64,000 nt of DNA from Panopea generosa (Eukaryota > Mollusca > Bivalvia > Adapedonta > Hiatellidae): positions 18,307,535 to 18,371,534 of the forward strand of contig CM055897.1 in assembly GCA_029582155.1 (NCBI GenBank), in the 5' to 3' direction. The notes beneath the pieces are model-generated. The model made no database searches. It saw only the letters and a program-made list of their open reading frames with translations, and was not told the origin of the DNA. Shown here piece after piece: positions 51,001 through 56,849 of the stretch (position 1 is its first letter; the number at the start of each line of letters is the position of its first letter). Both the position numbers and the translations under genes were made by a program.

Positions 51001-53975
51001 TATAAAAACACCATTTTGTTATATAGATATATCTTCTATTATAATGTGTTTTCACTATATCTGTTGGAATCTTAATATCAAAACTGACCTACAAAATAAC
51101 TTTATATTCTAGACTTTGCAGCTGTCCCATTCTTCTAGTTTGATATAAATGTTTCATTTAATTCGGTACTAGATATGTACACACTTTGTTGCAAATGATT
51201 CTGTTGGAATTGTTTCTGGGAAGACACACTTTACACTTGAACGAAAATTTCTAAAAATAGCACCTAAATGTGGGAATCTAGAGTTTATCTAATTTTCCAG
51301 CCATACATACTTAGATTTCTTTGAAAAGATTCATTGATGTAGTACAACTTCATCTTGGTCGAATATTCCAATGCCATATATAATGTAGAGTCTGTCACAT
51401 CATTATTTTTCAAGAATGAATAATATATTCTTGCATATATCAGACCGAAGTGTTTTTTTTTCTGGTGAAAAGAATATCCAAAAATTTTGTTTCTTCATGG
51501 TATGCATCACCTCTGACTTCATGCAGATACTGTAGCTTTGTAAGCATATTACTTAGCATACTAACTAACACTCCCGTATTTTCACCGACAATCACAGAAG
51601 GCTCTCGTTTATTGATGTCTCAACAACTGTTTATTTTTCTTTGTTATTATATTTAATGTACCTATAGGTTTATAGAGTATTTTAATAAGCGCTGCTGCAT
51701 GTTTGTTGTGTTGCAACAAAAAGTGGTTTCTCCATATTCATATTGATAAAGTTTGATGTGTGGCGGCCGCAAAATTTGACCCATACTTTGCATCAGTGTT
51801 GGTATTATTTCTGGTGCCTTGAAATCATGGAGCGTATACTGTCTCCTTATCAACCTTCCATGTCCGTTTTGTATTGAACATTACAGATTGGTCTTTACTC
51901 TTGATTAAAAATCCATTTCCAGTCTTATTTATTGACTCCATAATTTCACAACCATCTTGTTCTTATACATGCTAGAAGGTTCAACTGAATATATGCAGGT
52001 TCTTTCAATTAATCATCGGTTTCAGAGTCAGTCTTCTGCTCTTTCAACAAAAGAAGTATCTTTCATATTATTGGACGAGAATTCATTTTTATTTTCATTT
52101 TTTTGGAACCTATTGTTTTGGATGTTAGAATCCGTTTATGGAGAACTATAGGGAAACAGTAGTAGTTGCCAGGGAAATGAACACACAAAAAAAACCATTC
52201 TTGTCACATGATTGGAACACGGATTACGCGAGTGACAATACACAGAGCTTACCGCTACGTTATGTCGGAATATTACAAAATCGGCGGTATAAATCTAAGT
52301 TAAAAACAACCGCTTGTGTTTAATCTATGGTGCCCGGAAATTTCTTACTTAATCATTTACGTTATTCTATGGGTCAGGCTTAATTCAAATATCGTCGATA
52401 ATTGCGAAGTTAAAAAAAACATGTTTGTGACGATAAACAACATAATTTTGCACCATATATCATCACCCAGATAGACAAAAATTAAGCTAAAACTTTCAAT
52501 TATAACAGCTATTTATCAAATTCAAAGAAAAAGAAGTTACTGGTTATGCCGCTTTAAGTAAGAGCCTTTAATACCTGATAGATATAAATTTCAATTTAAA
52601 ACTTATTTATTGTATATCGATTGTAAAACAAATGGTTACATTTTAGACCAATAACGCTCGAAGCTTTTCTTGGTAGAACCAGTACAAAACATAAAATGTC
52701 TTGGCCAAGGACATCACACGAGGACCGAACTCAAGCCCTCCTATCCTACATTCGAAGCTTTATCAATTCACTACGCGCTCCACTTTTCTAAGTACTATTC
52801 CGATGAGGGATATTAGGAATATATTCCCTGTATCACGTTAATGGTTCCCTGAATCACGGTTATGGCTTCCTGAATCACGGTAATGGCTCCCTGTATCGCG
52901 GTTATGGCTCACTGAATCACGGTTATGGCTCCCTTAATCAGGTTAATGTTCCCTGTATCACGGCTATGGTTCCCTGTATCACGGTTATGACTCCCTTTAT
53001 CACGGTTATGGCTCCCTGTATCACGGTTACGTCTCCCTGAATCACGGTTATGGTTCCCTGTATCACGGTTATGACTTCCTTTATCACGGTAATTGCTCCC
53101 TGTATCGCGGTTATGTCTCACTGTATCACGGTTATGTCTCCCTGAATCACGGTTATGGTTCCCTGAATCACGGTTATGGTTCCCTGTTTCACTGTTATGG
53201 TTCCCTGTATCAAGGTGATGGCTCCCGGTATTACGGTTATGGTTCCCTAAATCACGGTTATGACTCCCTGAATCACGGTTATGGTTCTTTGAATCACGGT
53301 TATGGCTTCCTGTATCGCGGTTATGGCACCCTGTATCGCGGTTATGGTTCCCTGAATTACGGTTATGGCTCCCTGTATCACGGTTATGGTTCCCTGAATC
53401 ACAGTTATGGTTCCCTCAAGATTGATTAATTCTCACCGTTAAGGTGGTAGGTTTGAACCCCGCTCGCTCCAAAAACTTTATGTAAGAAAAGTTGCCAGTT
53501 ACTTGAGGAACCACGTTGGTTCTACTCAGATTCAGTCTGAGATTTTCCTCCACCAATAAAACTTAATATGTCATATATAACCTGAATTGTGTTGAAAATA
53601 GCGTTAAAACCCATTCAAAGAAAGTTTGTGTACATGTATGTAAATTGCTACTACGTATGAACGTGCTATATTTCAATAAAGGATATATAAACTGTAGTTA
53701 AGACTATTTCTATTGAGGTCGAGGTATGTCATTTGAGAAGATTTTGTTTCGCATTCTTTCTTCCTATATTTATATTAACTGTTCCCAACTGTTTTGCCGA
53801 TTTTTATATATTAGCATTATATTTTAACAGAAAATTCGTCTGCATAAATGATGCATTGGACTACGGGGCTGCCAATATTGAATCGGTTATACGTCATATC
53901 CATGACCAGTACGAACTACTGTTCCCTGTACCATCTCAGTACGAGCTGCCAGAGCCGGGCCGGCGCAAGCATTAG
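22917..53975 (+). CDS. GNPTAB-like: GNPTAB-like Stealth GlcNAc-1-phosphotransferase, 18 exons
   Basis: The predicted product is a Golgi enzyme that transfers GlcNAc-1-phosphate to mannose on glycoproteins, the first step of the mannose-6-phosphate lysosomal tag. Exons are 22917-23018, 24222-24280, 28985-29167, 30804-30967, 31981-32048, 32391-32528, 33961-34035, 34440-34511, 36426-36605, 37264-37434, 41207-41336, 42172-42331, 44525-44674, 45337-45394, 46694-46804, 48252-48337, 49411-49514 and 53815-53975; every intron is GT-AG and all phases fit, giving 723 residues. In order: signal anchor about 14-36, CR1 86-98 (VYTWVNGSD), CR2 298-390 ([21 protein letters not shown]), one six-cysteine LNR 416-446, CR3 about 485-531, EF-hand loop 546-557, CR4 677-715. 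It is much shorter than the vertebrate precursor (about 1250 residues): no second LNR, DMAP region, spacer or C-terminal anchor. The family call is firm. Orthology to GNPTAB rather than another Stealth paralogue, and activity, are inferred. Confidence 0.9.
23090..23500. repeat. Two diverged copies of a dispersed repeat in intron 1
   Basis: Units at about 23095-23300 and 23330-23500 share the order TCTGGTTGGATTATTACGAA / ATCTGATTGGAAATCATAAA, ACTAGCTAGG / ACTTGCTAGG, ATGTGGATGTGCGTA / GGAAATGCGCACTG, TTTCACGGAGCTATGGC / TTTCACAGAGTTATGAC. This pattern is typical of a repeat found widely in mollusc introns. No coding content. Confidence 0.5.
24222..24280 (+). CDS. GNPTAB-like: GNPTAB-like exon 2 (residues 35-54)
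   Basis: A small 59-nt exon after a T-rich tract ending ATATAG, with donor GTAGGA. It encodes the juxtamembrane lumenal stem, with an N-x-S sequon (TNNSHPS). The call rests on phase: it enters in phase 0 from exon 1 and leaves two bases (AG) that complete an Arg codon with the first base of exon 3. The sequence itself is not conserved enough to confirm it. Confidence 0.6.
24281..28984. other. Intron 2, 4.7 kb
   Basis: Long AT-rich intron. Apart from the putative inverted-repeat element at 25735-26462 no repeat, RNA or coding unit is recognised. Short frames at 27164-27385 and 28120-28317 have no supporting features. Confidence 0.5.
25735..26462. mobile_element. Putative inverted-repeat element in intron 2
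   Basis: TTTAAAGTGGTGTAATGCCC at about 25776 (with a first tandem copy 43 bp before, at about 25733) is matched inverted by GGGCATTACGCAACTTTAAG at about 26434. This gives terminal repeats of roughly 25-28 bp around 700 bp of non-coding DNA. There is no transposase frame and no obvious target duplication. Confidence 0.45.
28985..29167 (+). CDS. GNPTAB-like: GNPTAB-like exon 3 with Stealth CR1 (residues 54-115)
   Basis: Bounded by TTTGCAG and GTATAG. It carries [16 protein letters not shown] at residues 84-99, the diagnostic Stealth CR1 motif (vertebrate form VVYTWVNGTD). The Asp and Asn of the motif are intact, and NGS is also a glycosylation sequon. This is one of the three strongest family signatures in the window. 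Confidence 0.95.
29168..30803. other. Intron 3, nothing recognised
   Basis: 1.6 kb of AT-rich sequence with only chance-looking minus-strand frames. Confidence 0.5.
30804..30967 (+). CDS. GNPTAB-like: GNPTAB-like exon 4 (residues 115-170)
   Basis: Acceptor TTAACAG and donor GTACGA. The open frame continues exactly in phase from exon 3 (split Arg codon). It includes [20 protein letters not shown], matching the position of the vertebrate segment that follows CR1 and also begins with a hydrophobic LVLDPAL-like strand. Lys-rich end (LQKKNKKF). Confidence 0.85.
30968..31980. other. Intron 4, nothing recognised
   Basis: 1.0 kb. The minus-strand frame at 31692-31958 has no recognisable domain and lies inside the intron. 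Confidence 0.5.
31981..32048 (+). CDS. GNPTAB-like: GNPTAB-like exon 5 (residues 170-192)
   Basis: Acceptor TACCTTAG and donor GTAAGT. The split Val codon is completed from exon 4. The content [20 protein letters not shown] fills the variable region between CR1 and CR2 and contains an N-x-S sequon. Support comes from good splice sites and matching phase; there is little sequence conservation. Confidence 0.75.
32391..32528 (+). CDS. GNPTAB-like: GNPTAB-like exon 6 (residues 193-238)
   Basis: Acceptor CACTTTCAG and donor GTAAAC; 138 nt, phase 0 on both sides. It encodes a segment rich in Leu, Ser and Asn ending in a basic patch ([10 protein letters not shown]). It lies in the CR1-CR2 linker. 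A copy of the 434-bp inverted-repeat element begins only 38 bp downstream (32567). Confidence 0.75.
32567..33000. mobile_element. Short inverted-repeat element (MITE-like), copy 2, in intron 6
   Basis: It starts GGGGTGTACAGAATGTCAAA and ends TCACTTCACGCTGTGATATA, CTATACAACCCG. It is collinear with the element at 8020-8427 over its length (434 bp) but diverged by several substitutions. It lies 38 bp after exon 6. No clear target duplication is visible. Confidence 0.8.
33516..33830 (+). mobile_element. SINE type D in intron 6, with CAAT tail
   Basis: Same family as the three minus-strand copies at 56850, 58520 and 60765: a weak tRNA-like head (GCCGGACCCGTTTAGTCAAT), GTTATCAGTTATTTGCGGAG, TTTCAGGATCCCAGGAAACA, GTGGCTAAGTTAACTGATCG and CCCTCGATGGC. 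A CAAT microsatellite tail runs from 33770 to 33825. Confidence 0.7.
33961..34035 (+). CDS. GNPTAB-like: GNPTAB-like exon 7 (residues 239-263)
   Basis: Acceptor ATGTTTCAG and donor GTAGTT; 75 nt, phase 0. It contains [20 protein letters not shown]. This aligns with the vertebrate stretch [20 protein letters not shown] (recalled from memory), which places it just before CR2. Confidence 0.8.
34440..34511 (+). CDS. GNPTAB-like: GNPTAB-like exon 8 (residues 264-287)
   Basis: Acceptor AACACAG and donor GTAAGC; 72 nt, phase 0. It encodes the 24 residues directly before CR2, ending in HLMCNLRK. The sequence is not diagnostic; phase and splice sites support it. Confidence 0.7.
34512..36425. other. 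Intron 8, 1.9 kb
   Basis: A short two-copy tandem duplication lies near 34740-34880 (shared GGGTA/GGATAGTGTCTGGTTA-like and TTCGAATTC blocks). No genes or complete elements are recognised in the rest. Confidence 0.45.
36426..36605 (+). CDS. GNPTAB-like: GNPTAB-like exon 9 with first half of CR2 (residues 288-347)
   Basis: Acceptor AATTATAG and donor GTGAGA; 180 nt, phase 0. It carries [20 protein letters not shown] then [11 protein letters not shown], nearly identical to the vertebrate CR2 core. The residues just before are DYGGL (301-305), where vertebrate GNPTAB reads DNEEL as I recall it, so the usual glutamates are glycines here. Confidence 0.97.
37264..37434 (+). CDS. GNPTAB-like: GNPTAB-like exon 10 with second half of CR2 (residues 348-404)
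   Basis: Acceptor ATTTTCAG and donor GTATAA; 171 nt, phase 0. It carries [20 protein letters not shown] and then [14 protein letters not shown]. The NDD triad at residues 382-384 is the characteristic acidic motif of the Stealth active site and is intact. Confidence 0.97.
38284..38962. repeat. 68-bp minisatellite in intron 10, about 10 copies
   Basis: The unit runs TTTCCTTTCACTCTACAATC, ACAATGTAGCTATATTAAAA, TATGTACAAATATAGATTCA, GAGTTGAA. Copies from 38489 to 38830 are nearly identical (starts 38489 and 38557 are exactly 68 bp apart). Edge copies are shorter and more diverged. Confidence 0.93.
39600..39690 (+). mobile_element. Partial SINE type E in intron 10
   Basis: CAGTTCTGGTTCTACGAAGA, TTTACAATCGATCTAGAATA and AATTAGTATGAATCAAA match, in order, the body of the element at 59040-59215. 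The tRNA-like head is missing. Confidence 0.5.
41207..41336 (+). CDS. GNPTAB-like: GNPTAB-like exon 11, single Notch/LNR module (residues 405-448)
   Basis: Acceptor TTACCGCAG and donor GTAAGT. Six cysteines at residues 416, 420, 430, 434, 439 and 446, with the DWDGDDCGG ending, form one complete Lin-12/Notch repeat with its calcium-binding Asp pattern. Vertebrate GNPTAB has two such modules; here the next exon goes straight towards CR3. Confidence 0.95.
41376..41556 (-). mobile_element. SINE type B in intron 11
   Basis: On the minus strand a degenerate tRNA-like head (GTGGTCCTGTGGTAGACTAT, GAGAGTTCAATC) is followed by TTGAGCAAGACACGTTATCC, AGTACTGGTTCTACCCAGTA and ATAACATGTTTCATCATCGA. Similar pieces are at 45910-46050 and 52590-52785. 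Confidence 0.65.
42172..42331 (+). CDS. GNPTAB-like: GNPTAB-like exon 12, start of CR3 (residues 448-501)
   Basis: Acceptor TTTGTTTCAG and donor GTAAGT; it completes the split Gly codon. It contains [20 protein letters not shown] then DKNVMEDL. This matches the vertebrate CR3 start (AHMPHMIDRIVMQEL, from memory), and His485 aligns with the first His of that motif. An N-x-S is present at 468-470 only as N-S-L, so it is not a sequon. Confidence 0.92.
42332..44524. other. Intron 12, 2.2 kb
   Basis: AT-rich, with one small inverted-repeat element at 43599-43768. The minus-strand frames at 42535-42837 and 43390-43581 have no recognisable features. Confidence 0.5.
43599..43768. mobile_element. Small 170-bp inverted-repeat element in intron 12
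   Basis: GTTAACCCTTTACTTCATAT at the left is matched inverted by TATGGAGTAAAGGGTTTAAT at the right, about 17 of 20 positions. The interior has CTAATATAGA-type repeats and no coding content. It fits a MITE. Confidence 0.5.
44525..44674 (+). CDS. GNPTAB-like: GNPTAB-like exon 13, end of CR3 and start of EF-hand (residues 501-551)
   Basis: Acceptor TTTTTACAG. The donor GTTAGA at 44675 is chosen because it joins DLDVDDSK to [10 protein letters not shown] in exon 14, reproducing the vertebrate EF-hand region. Reading through the donor instead meets TGA after nine more codons, so intron retention would truncate the protein. Arg515 matches the conserved CR3 Arg. The following residues are SHKGLQ, where vertebrates read HSEDMQ as I recall, so acidic residues are absent here. 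Confidence 0.88.
45337..45394 (+). CDS. GNPTAB-like: GNPTAB-like exon 14, second half of EF-hand (residues 551-570)
   Basis: Acceptor ATATTTCAG and donor GTAAAT; only 58 nt. It encodes [19 protein letters not shown], equivalent to vertebrate VLSDREIRTLATRI. With exon 13 it forms a 12-residue loop with Asp at positions 1 and 3, Ser at 5, a hydrophobic residue at 8 and Glu at 12. Lys replaces the usual Gly at position 6. Confidence 0.9.
45548..45651. repeat. G-rich simple-sequence tract in intron 14
   Basis: GTT units pass into GGT units, then GT, then a run of about 17 uninterrupted G and further GGGG groups. The + strand, which is the transcribed (RNA-like) strand of the gene, carries the G runs. 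Confidence 0.95.
45661..45890 (+). mobile_element. SINE type C (V-SINE/RUDI-like) in intron 14
   Basis: A tRNA-like head CGTGGCCGAATGTTCCAATG with B box GGGATCGAACCC is followed by CAATTACTTACGGAAGAACA, TTTTCCTCTACCAATACAAT and GACATGCCATTTATAACATG. This order is that of mollusc SINEs in which a CCTCCACCA...GACATGTC body follows the head; the family assignment is from memory. Confidence 0.6.
45910..46050 (-). mobile_element. SINE type B, diverged copy in intron 14
   Basis: On the minus strand: GAGTGGTCCAGTGGCCGTGG, GGTCGATCCACC, AAGTGTGAATTGGCTAAGTT, GTAATAACTTGTTTCACAGT and ATGTAAAGTAAATAAATC. The head and 3' tail resemble type B; the middle is altered. Confidence 0.5.
46243..46302. repeat. 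CTT microsatellite in intron 14
   Basis: About 18 CTT units with two short T-run interruptions, a polypyrimidine tract on the + strand. Confidence 0.95.
46694..46804 (+). CDS. GNPTAB-like: GNPTAB-like exon 15 (residues 571-607)
   Basis: Acceptor ATTCTTCAG and donor GTAAAT; 111 nt, phase 0. [14 protein letters not shown] corresponds to vertebrate LTGLEHMLINCSK. Sequons NST and NAT follow. The open frame extends upstream to an ATG at 46598, but that part is intron with a clear acceptor at 46693. Confidence 0.88.
46805..48251. other. Intron 15, nothing recognised
   Basis: 1.4 kb AT-rich intron without recognisable repeats, RNA or coding units. Confidence 0.5.
48252..48337 (+). CDS. GNPTAB-like: GNPTAB-like exon 16 (residues 608-636)
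   Basis: Acceptor ATATTTCAG and donor [26 protein letters not shown] aligns with vertebrate [20 protein letters not shown], including the invariant Thr and Cys. It leaves two bases that complete a Lys codon in exon 17. Confidence 0.9.
48365..48610. repeat. Unclassified dispersed repeat, copy 2, in intron 16
   Basis: Collinear with 12010-12245: ATATCATGCCTGTATATACT, TTCTAACTTGGGCTAGGTTA, CACTGAAATAGATTTCCCGC, CTTTGTGACGAATAAAATGG. It lies about 30 bp after exon 16. Confidence 0.6.
49411..49514 (+). CDS. GNPTAB-like: GNPTAB-like exon 17 (residues 636-671)
   Basis: Acceptor [29 protein letters not shown] matches vertebrate [20 protein letters not shown]. Two donors are possible: GTTTGT at 49511 (phase 0) or GTAACT at 49515 (phase 1). 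Only the second fits the frame of the last exon, so the exon end is set at 49514. The end is less certain than the body of the exon. Confidence 0.82.
50944..50997. repeat. CA microsatellite in intron 17
   Basis: About 24 CA units with one CG interruption near the end. Confidence 0.95.
51440..51970 (-). pseudogene. Unrecognised decayed coding stretch
   Basis: On the minus strand, adjoining open pieces have protein-like composition unlike the surrounding AT-rich noise: one at 51662-51853 includes [20 protein letters not shown], and another at about 51450-51620 includes [13 protein letters not shown] do not recognise the family. It is broken and could be a mobile-element or viral fossil, or an old retrocopy. 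Confidence 0.4.
52590..52785 (-). mobile_element. SINE type B, copy in intron 17
   Basis: On the minus strand: GGAGCGCGTAGTGAATTGAT, GAGTTCGGTCCTCG, CCTTGGCCAAGACATTTTAT, TACTGGTTCTACCAAGAAAA and a tail with TTACAATCGATATACAATAA. Confidence 0.6.
52825..53420. repeat. 21-bp minisatellite in intron 17, about 28 copies
   Basis: The unit is TCCCTGTATCACGGTTATGG plus C or T. The period is 21 bp throughout. Variation is mostly CTGTATC or CTGAATC and GGCTC or GGTTC. Because 21 is a multiple of 3, the minus strand shows a spurious heptapeptide frame (HNRDTGS). Confidence 0.95.
53425..53620 (+). mobile_element. SINE type C (V-SINE/RUDI-like), copy in intron 17
   Basis: Same order as 45661-45890: GTTAAGGTGGTAGGTTTGAA (A/B-box-like), CCCCGCTCGCTCCAAAAACT, CAGTTACTTGAGGAACCACG, GAGATTTTCCTCCACCAATA, AATATGTCATATATAACCTG, then a GCGTTAAAACCCA end. 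It directly abuts the 21-bp minisatellite. Confidence 0.65.
53815..53975 (+). CDS. GNPTAB-like: GNPTAB-like terminal exon 18 with CR4 (residues 671-723)
   Basis: Acceptor ATATTAG at 53814. [14 protein letters not shown] and [12 protein letters not shown] match vertebrate PRKFVCLNDNIDHN and MFPIPSQFELP (CR4). The reading frame then closes after EPGRRKH. There is no C-terminal transmembrane helix, unlike the vertebrate protein, which continues for about 100 residues. The acceptor at 53830 (AACAG) looks good but gives the wrong phase with exon 17. Confidence 0.88.
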
Positions 53976-54061
53976 CCAATAATGAGAGGTCGTGCTGTGG
54001 TCGATTACAGTCTTGTTTTTACAATGTTATCAAGAATTACTTTTCCTGTGAAAAATTGTGC

Positions 54062-54067
54062 AATAAA
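54062..54067 (+). promoter_or_regulatory. Polyadenylation signal of the GNPTAB-like gene
   Basis: An AATAAA hexamer lies 86 bp after the stop codon, followed by a T-rich and TG-rich stretch. This supports 53815-53975 as the last coding exon with a short 3' UTR. Confidence 0.6.
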
Positions 54068-54119
54068 TATTGTAATGTAAATTTTTTCTGGTATTAGATA
54101 TTACAAAGCTGCATTGTGT

Positions 54120-54460
54120 TTATAGATGTGCACGAGATATGTACTTTTGTATATGTGTACTATTGGATATGTATACTATTGGAGATTTGAAGTATTGCAG
54201 ATATAAACTTTTGGATGGATGTATTATTGGAGATATGAACTATTGGGGATATGTACCATTGAAGATATGTACTACTATTGGAGATGTGAACTATTGGGGA
54301 TGTGTACTATTGAAGATATGTATTACTATAAGTGATATATACTATTGGAGATGTGTACTATTGGAGATATGAACTATTAAAGATATGTACTACTATTGGA
54401 GATTTGTACTATTGGATATGTGTACTATTGAAGATATGTACTATTGGAGATATGGGTCTA
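54120..54460. repeat. 16/19-bp minisatellite 3' of the gene
   Basis: The unit is GATATGTACTATTGGA, with variants GATATGAACTATTGGG and a 19-bp form carrying an extra ACT. It begins about 50 bp after the polyadenylation signal. Confidence 0.88.
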
Positions 54461-55980
54461 ATACAAATCATTTAATTGCGCAAGGTCTGCGTCAATTTCA
54501 GCAACCTATCATTGATTGTGAATGAAACTTTACATGTGTGCTCAGTATCATCCGCACAGAGACAACTCTGGGTTACATTTCTACAGAGTTTTACAGAGTT
54601 TCCTTTCGGACTTAGAAATTTTGTTTTATAGCAGGTTAAGTTTGTAGTAAAAGGCGTTGAGCTTAGATGTTTGACAAATAGGGTAAGGGTCAGTTTTTCA
54701 GGTTTTCTTTTCTTTTCTTTTTTTCCATTTTCATGAAAGTTTAATTTCTGTAAAAAATATTTTCTTCATTTTCATGAAAGGGTATCCAGCTGTGATAAAC
54801 TGTGCATGCTGGTACAAGATCATTTCAACTATAGACCCGTTTTCATGAAATGGTACCGAAATATTGCCCTCTGATGTAAAATTAGTGGCCTATATTGTAT
54901 GTATATGTATAAAACTGAACAACTTAGAATGTAGAAATATATCCAGCATTGATAAACTGTATGTGTTGGTACAAGACTATAGATCCATTAACAAGAACTG
55001 GTATACTACCATATGATTTGATTTGAATGCATAATTGTATCACAAATGTAAAACATTGATAAACTAATTAATGTTAAAACAGAAGATTATCTCATCTATA
55101 GCTTACACTATATTTTAAATTCTTGCTGGAGTTATTTCAGGTAATGTGTTTTTTTTTTGTGTATTAGTATTGCTTGACTAACTAATTATATTCTAGTCAT
55201 GTAATTGAATTGTTTAGTGTTATTGTACATACATGATGTGCCTTAAGTTAGGTATTGGCACACCTATTGGGGTTATTTGTCAGCAATGGTTAATGTATTA
55301 TTAATGATTATTTATAAAAAAAAATTTCGAAAGATAAATGTAACAAATGACAAATGCTGAACTAAATAACATTAAGGCAATACAAGCCATCCATTCATTA
55401 TGTTGTTTTCAAAGAAACTTAACTATTGATAATAAAATTAATTGTAATGGTGAATTATTTTGCTATTTATTTTTAACAGACAAGAAATAATTATAGCTTA
55501 ATTTGACCACCCCTGAGTTTTTATATTAATTGTCTTCCATTTGGTACTTATTTCCTGAAAAGGCTGTTGTTTTAGAACAGCATCGAAATATTCGAGCACG
55601 CTGTCCTTCCGACAGATCTTTGTTAGATACTGCTTTAGCCCAATGGCAAGTTGCACAGCTTGTTTGCATATAACACGGGTTGCCTCCCTCCACTTTTGAG
55701 ACGACCCCCATATAATTTGTTTCGGACTAAATACCAACCCCAAAAAATCGAACAAGTGTAAACATTTTTAATATTTTGTATGTTTTTCGTCGTTATAAAT
55801 GTGGCGGGCATTCTAGAAGTTCTGATTTTATAGGATAATAAAAAGTGACTGATGCCTTGAGCCATTCAACATTTATAAAAAGATGGGTTTGTCCATATAG
55901 AAATATGGCAGGTATTAATTAAAATTGGTTTAATATTATCAAGCCAGCCAAAATGCAGAAACTTACTATACAAATTACTT
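54461..55980. other. Intergenic, no gene recognised
   Basis: AT-rich DNA. Overlapping minus-strand frames at 55498-55865 (one containing KWREATRVICKQAVQLAIGL) are open in more than one frame. None is recognised, and no splice or start context singles one out. Confidence 0.4.
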
Positions 55981-55988
55981 AGAGGTTA

Positions 55989-56062
55989 GGGAGGTGATAA
56001 TCGGCCCGGAAAATGAATAAAGCCCTCGGGCCATTATGAATTTGGGCCGATTATCACCTCCC
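55989..56062. repeat. Perfect 19-bp inverted repeat (hairpin)
   Basis: GGGAGGTGATAATCGGCCC at 55989-56007 and its exact reverse complement at 56044-56062, with a 36-base loop. A related GGGCCGATTATGATTATGAG sequence is at about 56659. Confidence 0.9.
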
Positions 56063-56849
56063 GGTCCCGGTTCTGTCGTTTATTAATGTCTTTACTACAC
56101 ATGTTCGCTTGCGCCACTCAAAGGAGTAATTACGTTTTCACTCACCGAGACTGTTACATGTACCACTACAGGACATTGCTCATGATGTCCATTAATCAAC
56201 CTCTTTATTATGCGTGATTCTAAATTATATGTACACATACTTTATTTATATTTTAATCGAGTATAAAATATAATAATGATAATAATAATAACATTTTTAA
56301 TTTAAAACAAAAAGAAACCGTCATTGACGCGTCTTGAACACACGACGTTCAAATTGATAGAATGTTATATGACATGCACGTTAACAAACTGAACTTTGCG
56401 CCAATATGACGTTGATGTTGTATTTTAAGATATGTATTTTCTTTTCAATTCCAAATGTAGGTCACTATGCAGTTGCTTTCCTTGATTTGTTTACATTAGA
56501 AACAGAATGGAAATAATAAATTAATGTACACAAACACTTAATACCATATCAGCGATGTTCTTTAAAGAAGAACATTTACTTTTTATCTGTGAAAGAATAA
56601 ACTGACATGTTGAAAAACAAACTGACAACTGGCCATCGCTTTTACGCGCAAGCGTTCACCGGGCCGATTATGATTATGAGTTTTCGGCCTGGACCGATAA
56701 GTTATAATGACCATATTTTTATATCATATAAAAGTGCTACATTATCACTATTTTGTCAGCCATGTCTTCACTGGCTTTATGATCGGACTAACGTATATTT
56801 TATTTTGTCGCTAAAACTGAAATAACACAGTCATTGAATATTTAGTATA

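Larger units (their letters stand above)
49515..53814. other. Intron 17, 4.3 kb, repeat-loaded
   Basis: It holds, in order, plain AT-rich DNA, a CA microsatellite (50944-50997), an unrecognised decayed coding stretch on the minus strand (51440-51970), a SINE type B, the 21-bp minisatellite and a SINE type C. Confidence 0.6.

Noticed and set aside
52909-53121. HNRDTGS repeat protein on the minus strand
   Set aside because: Translation of the intronic 21-bp minisatellite.
53733-53814. Upstream extension of the last exon to an ATG at 53733, giving an apparent signal peptide
   Set aside because: The hydrophobic stretch is the T-rich acceptor region of intron 17; the phase from exon 17 fits the acceptor at 53814.
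55498-55865. Three overlapping minus-strand frames as a gene
   Set aside because: Open in several frames at once, no family recognised, no start or splice evidence.
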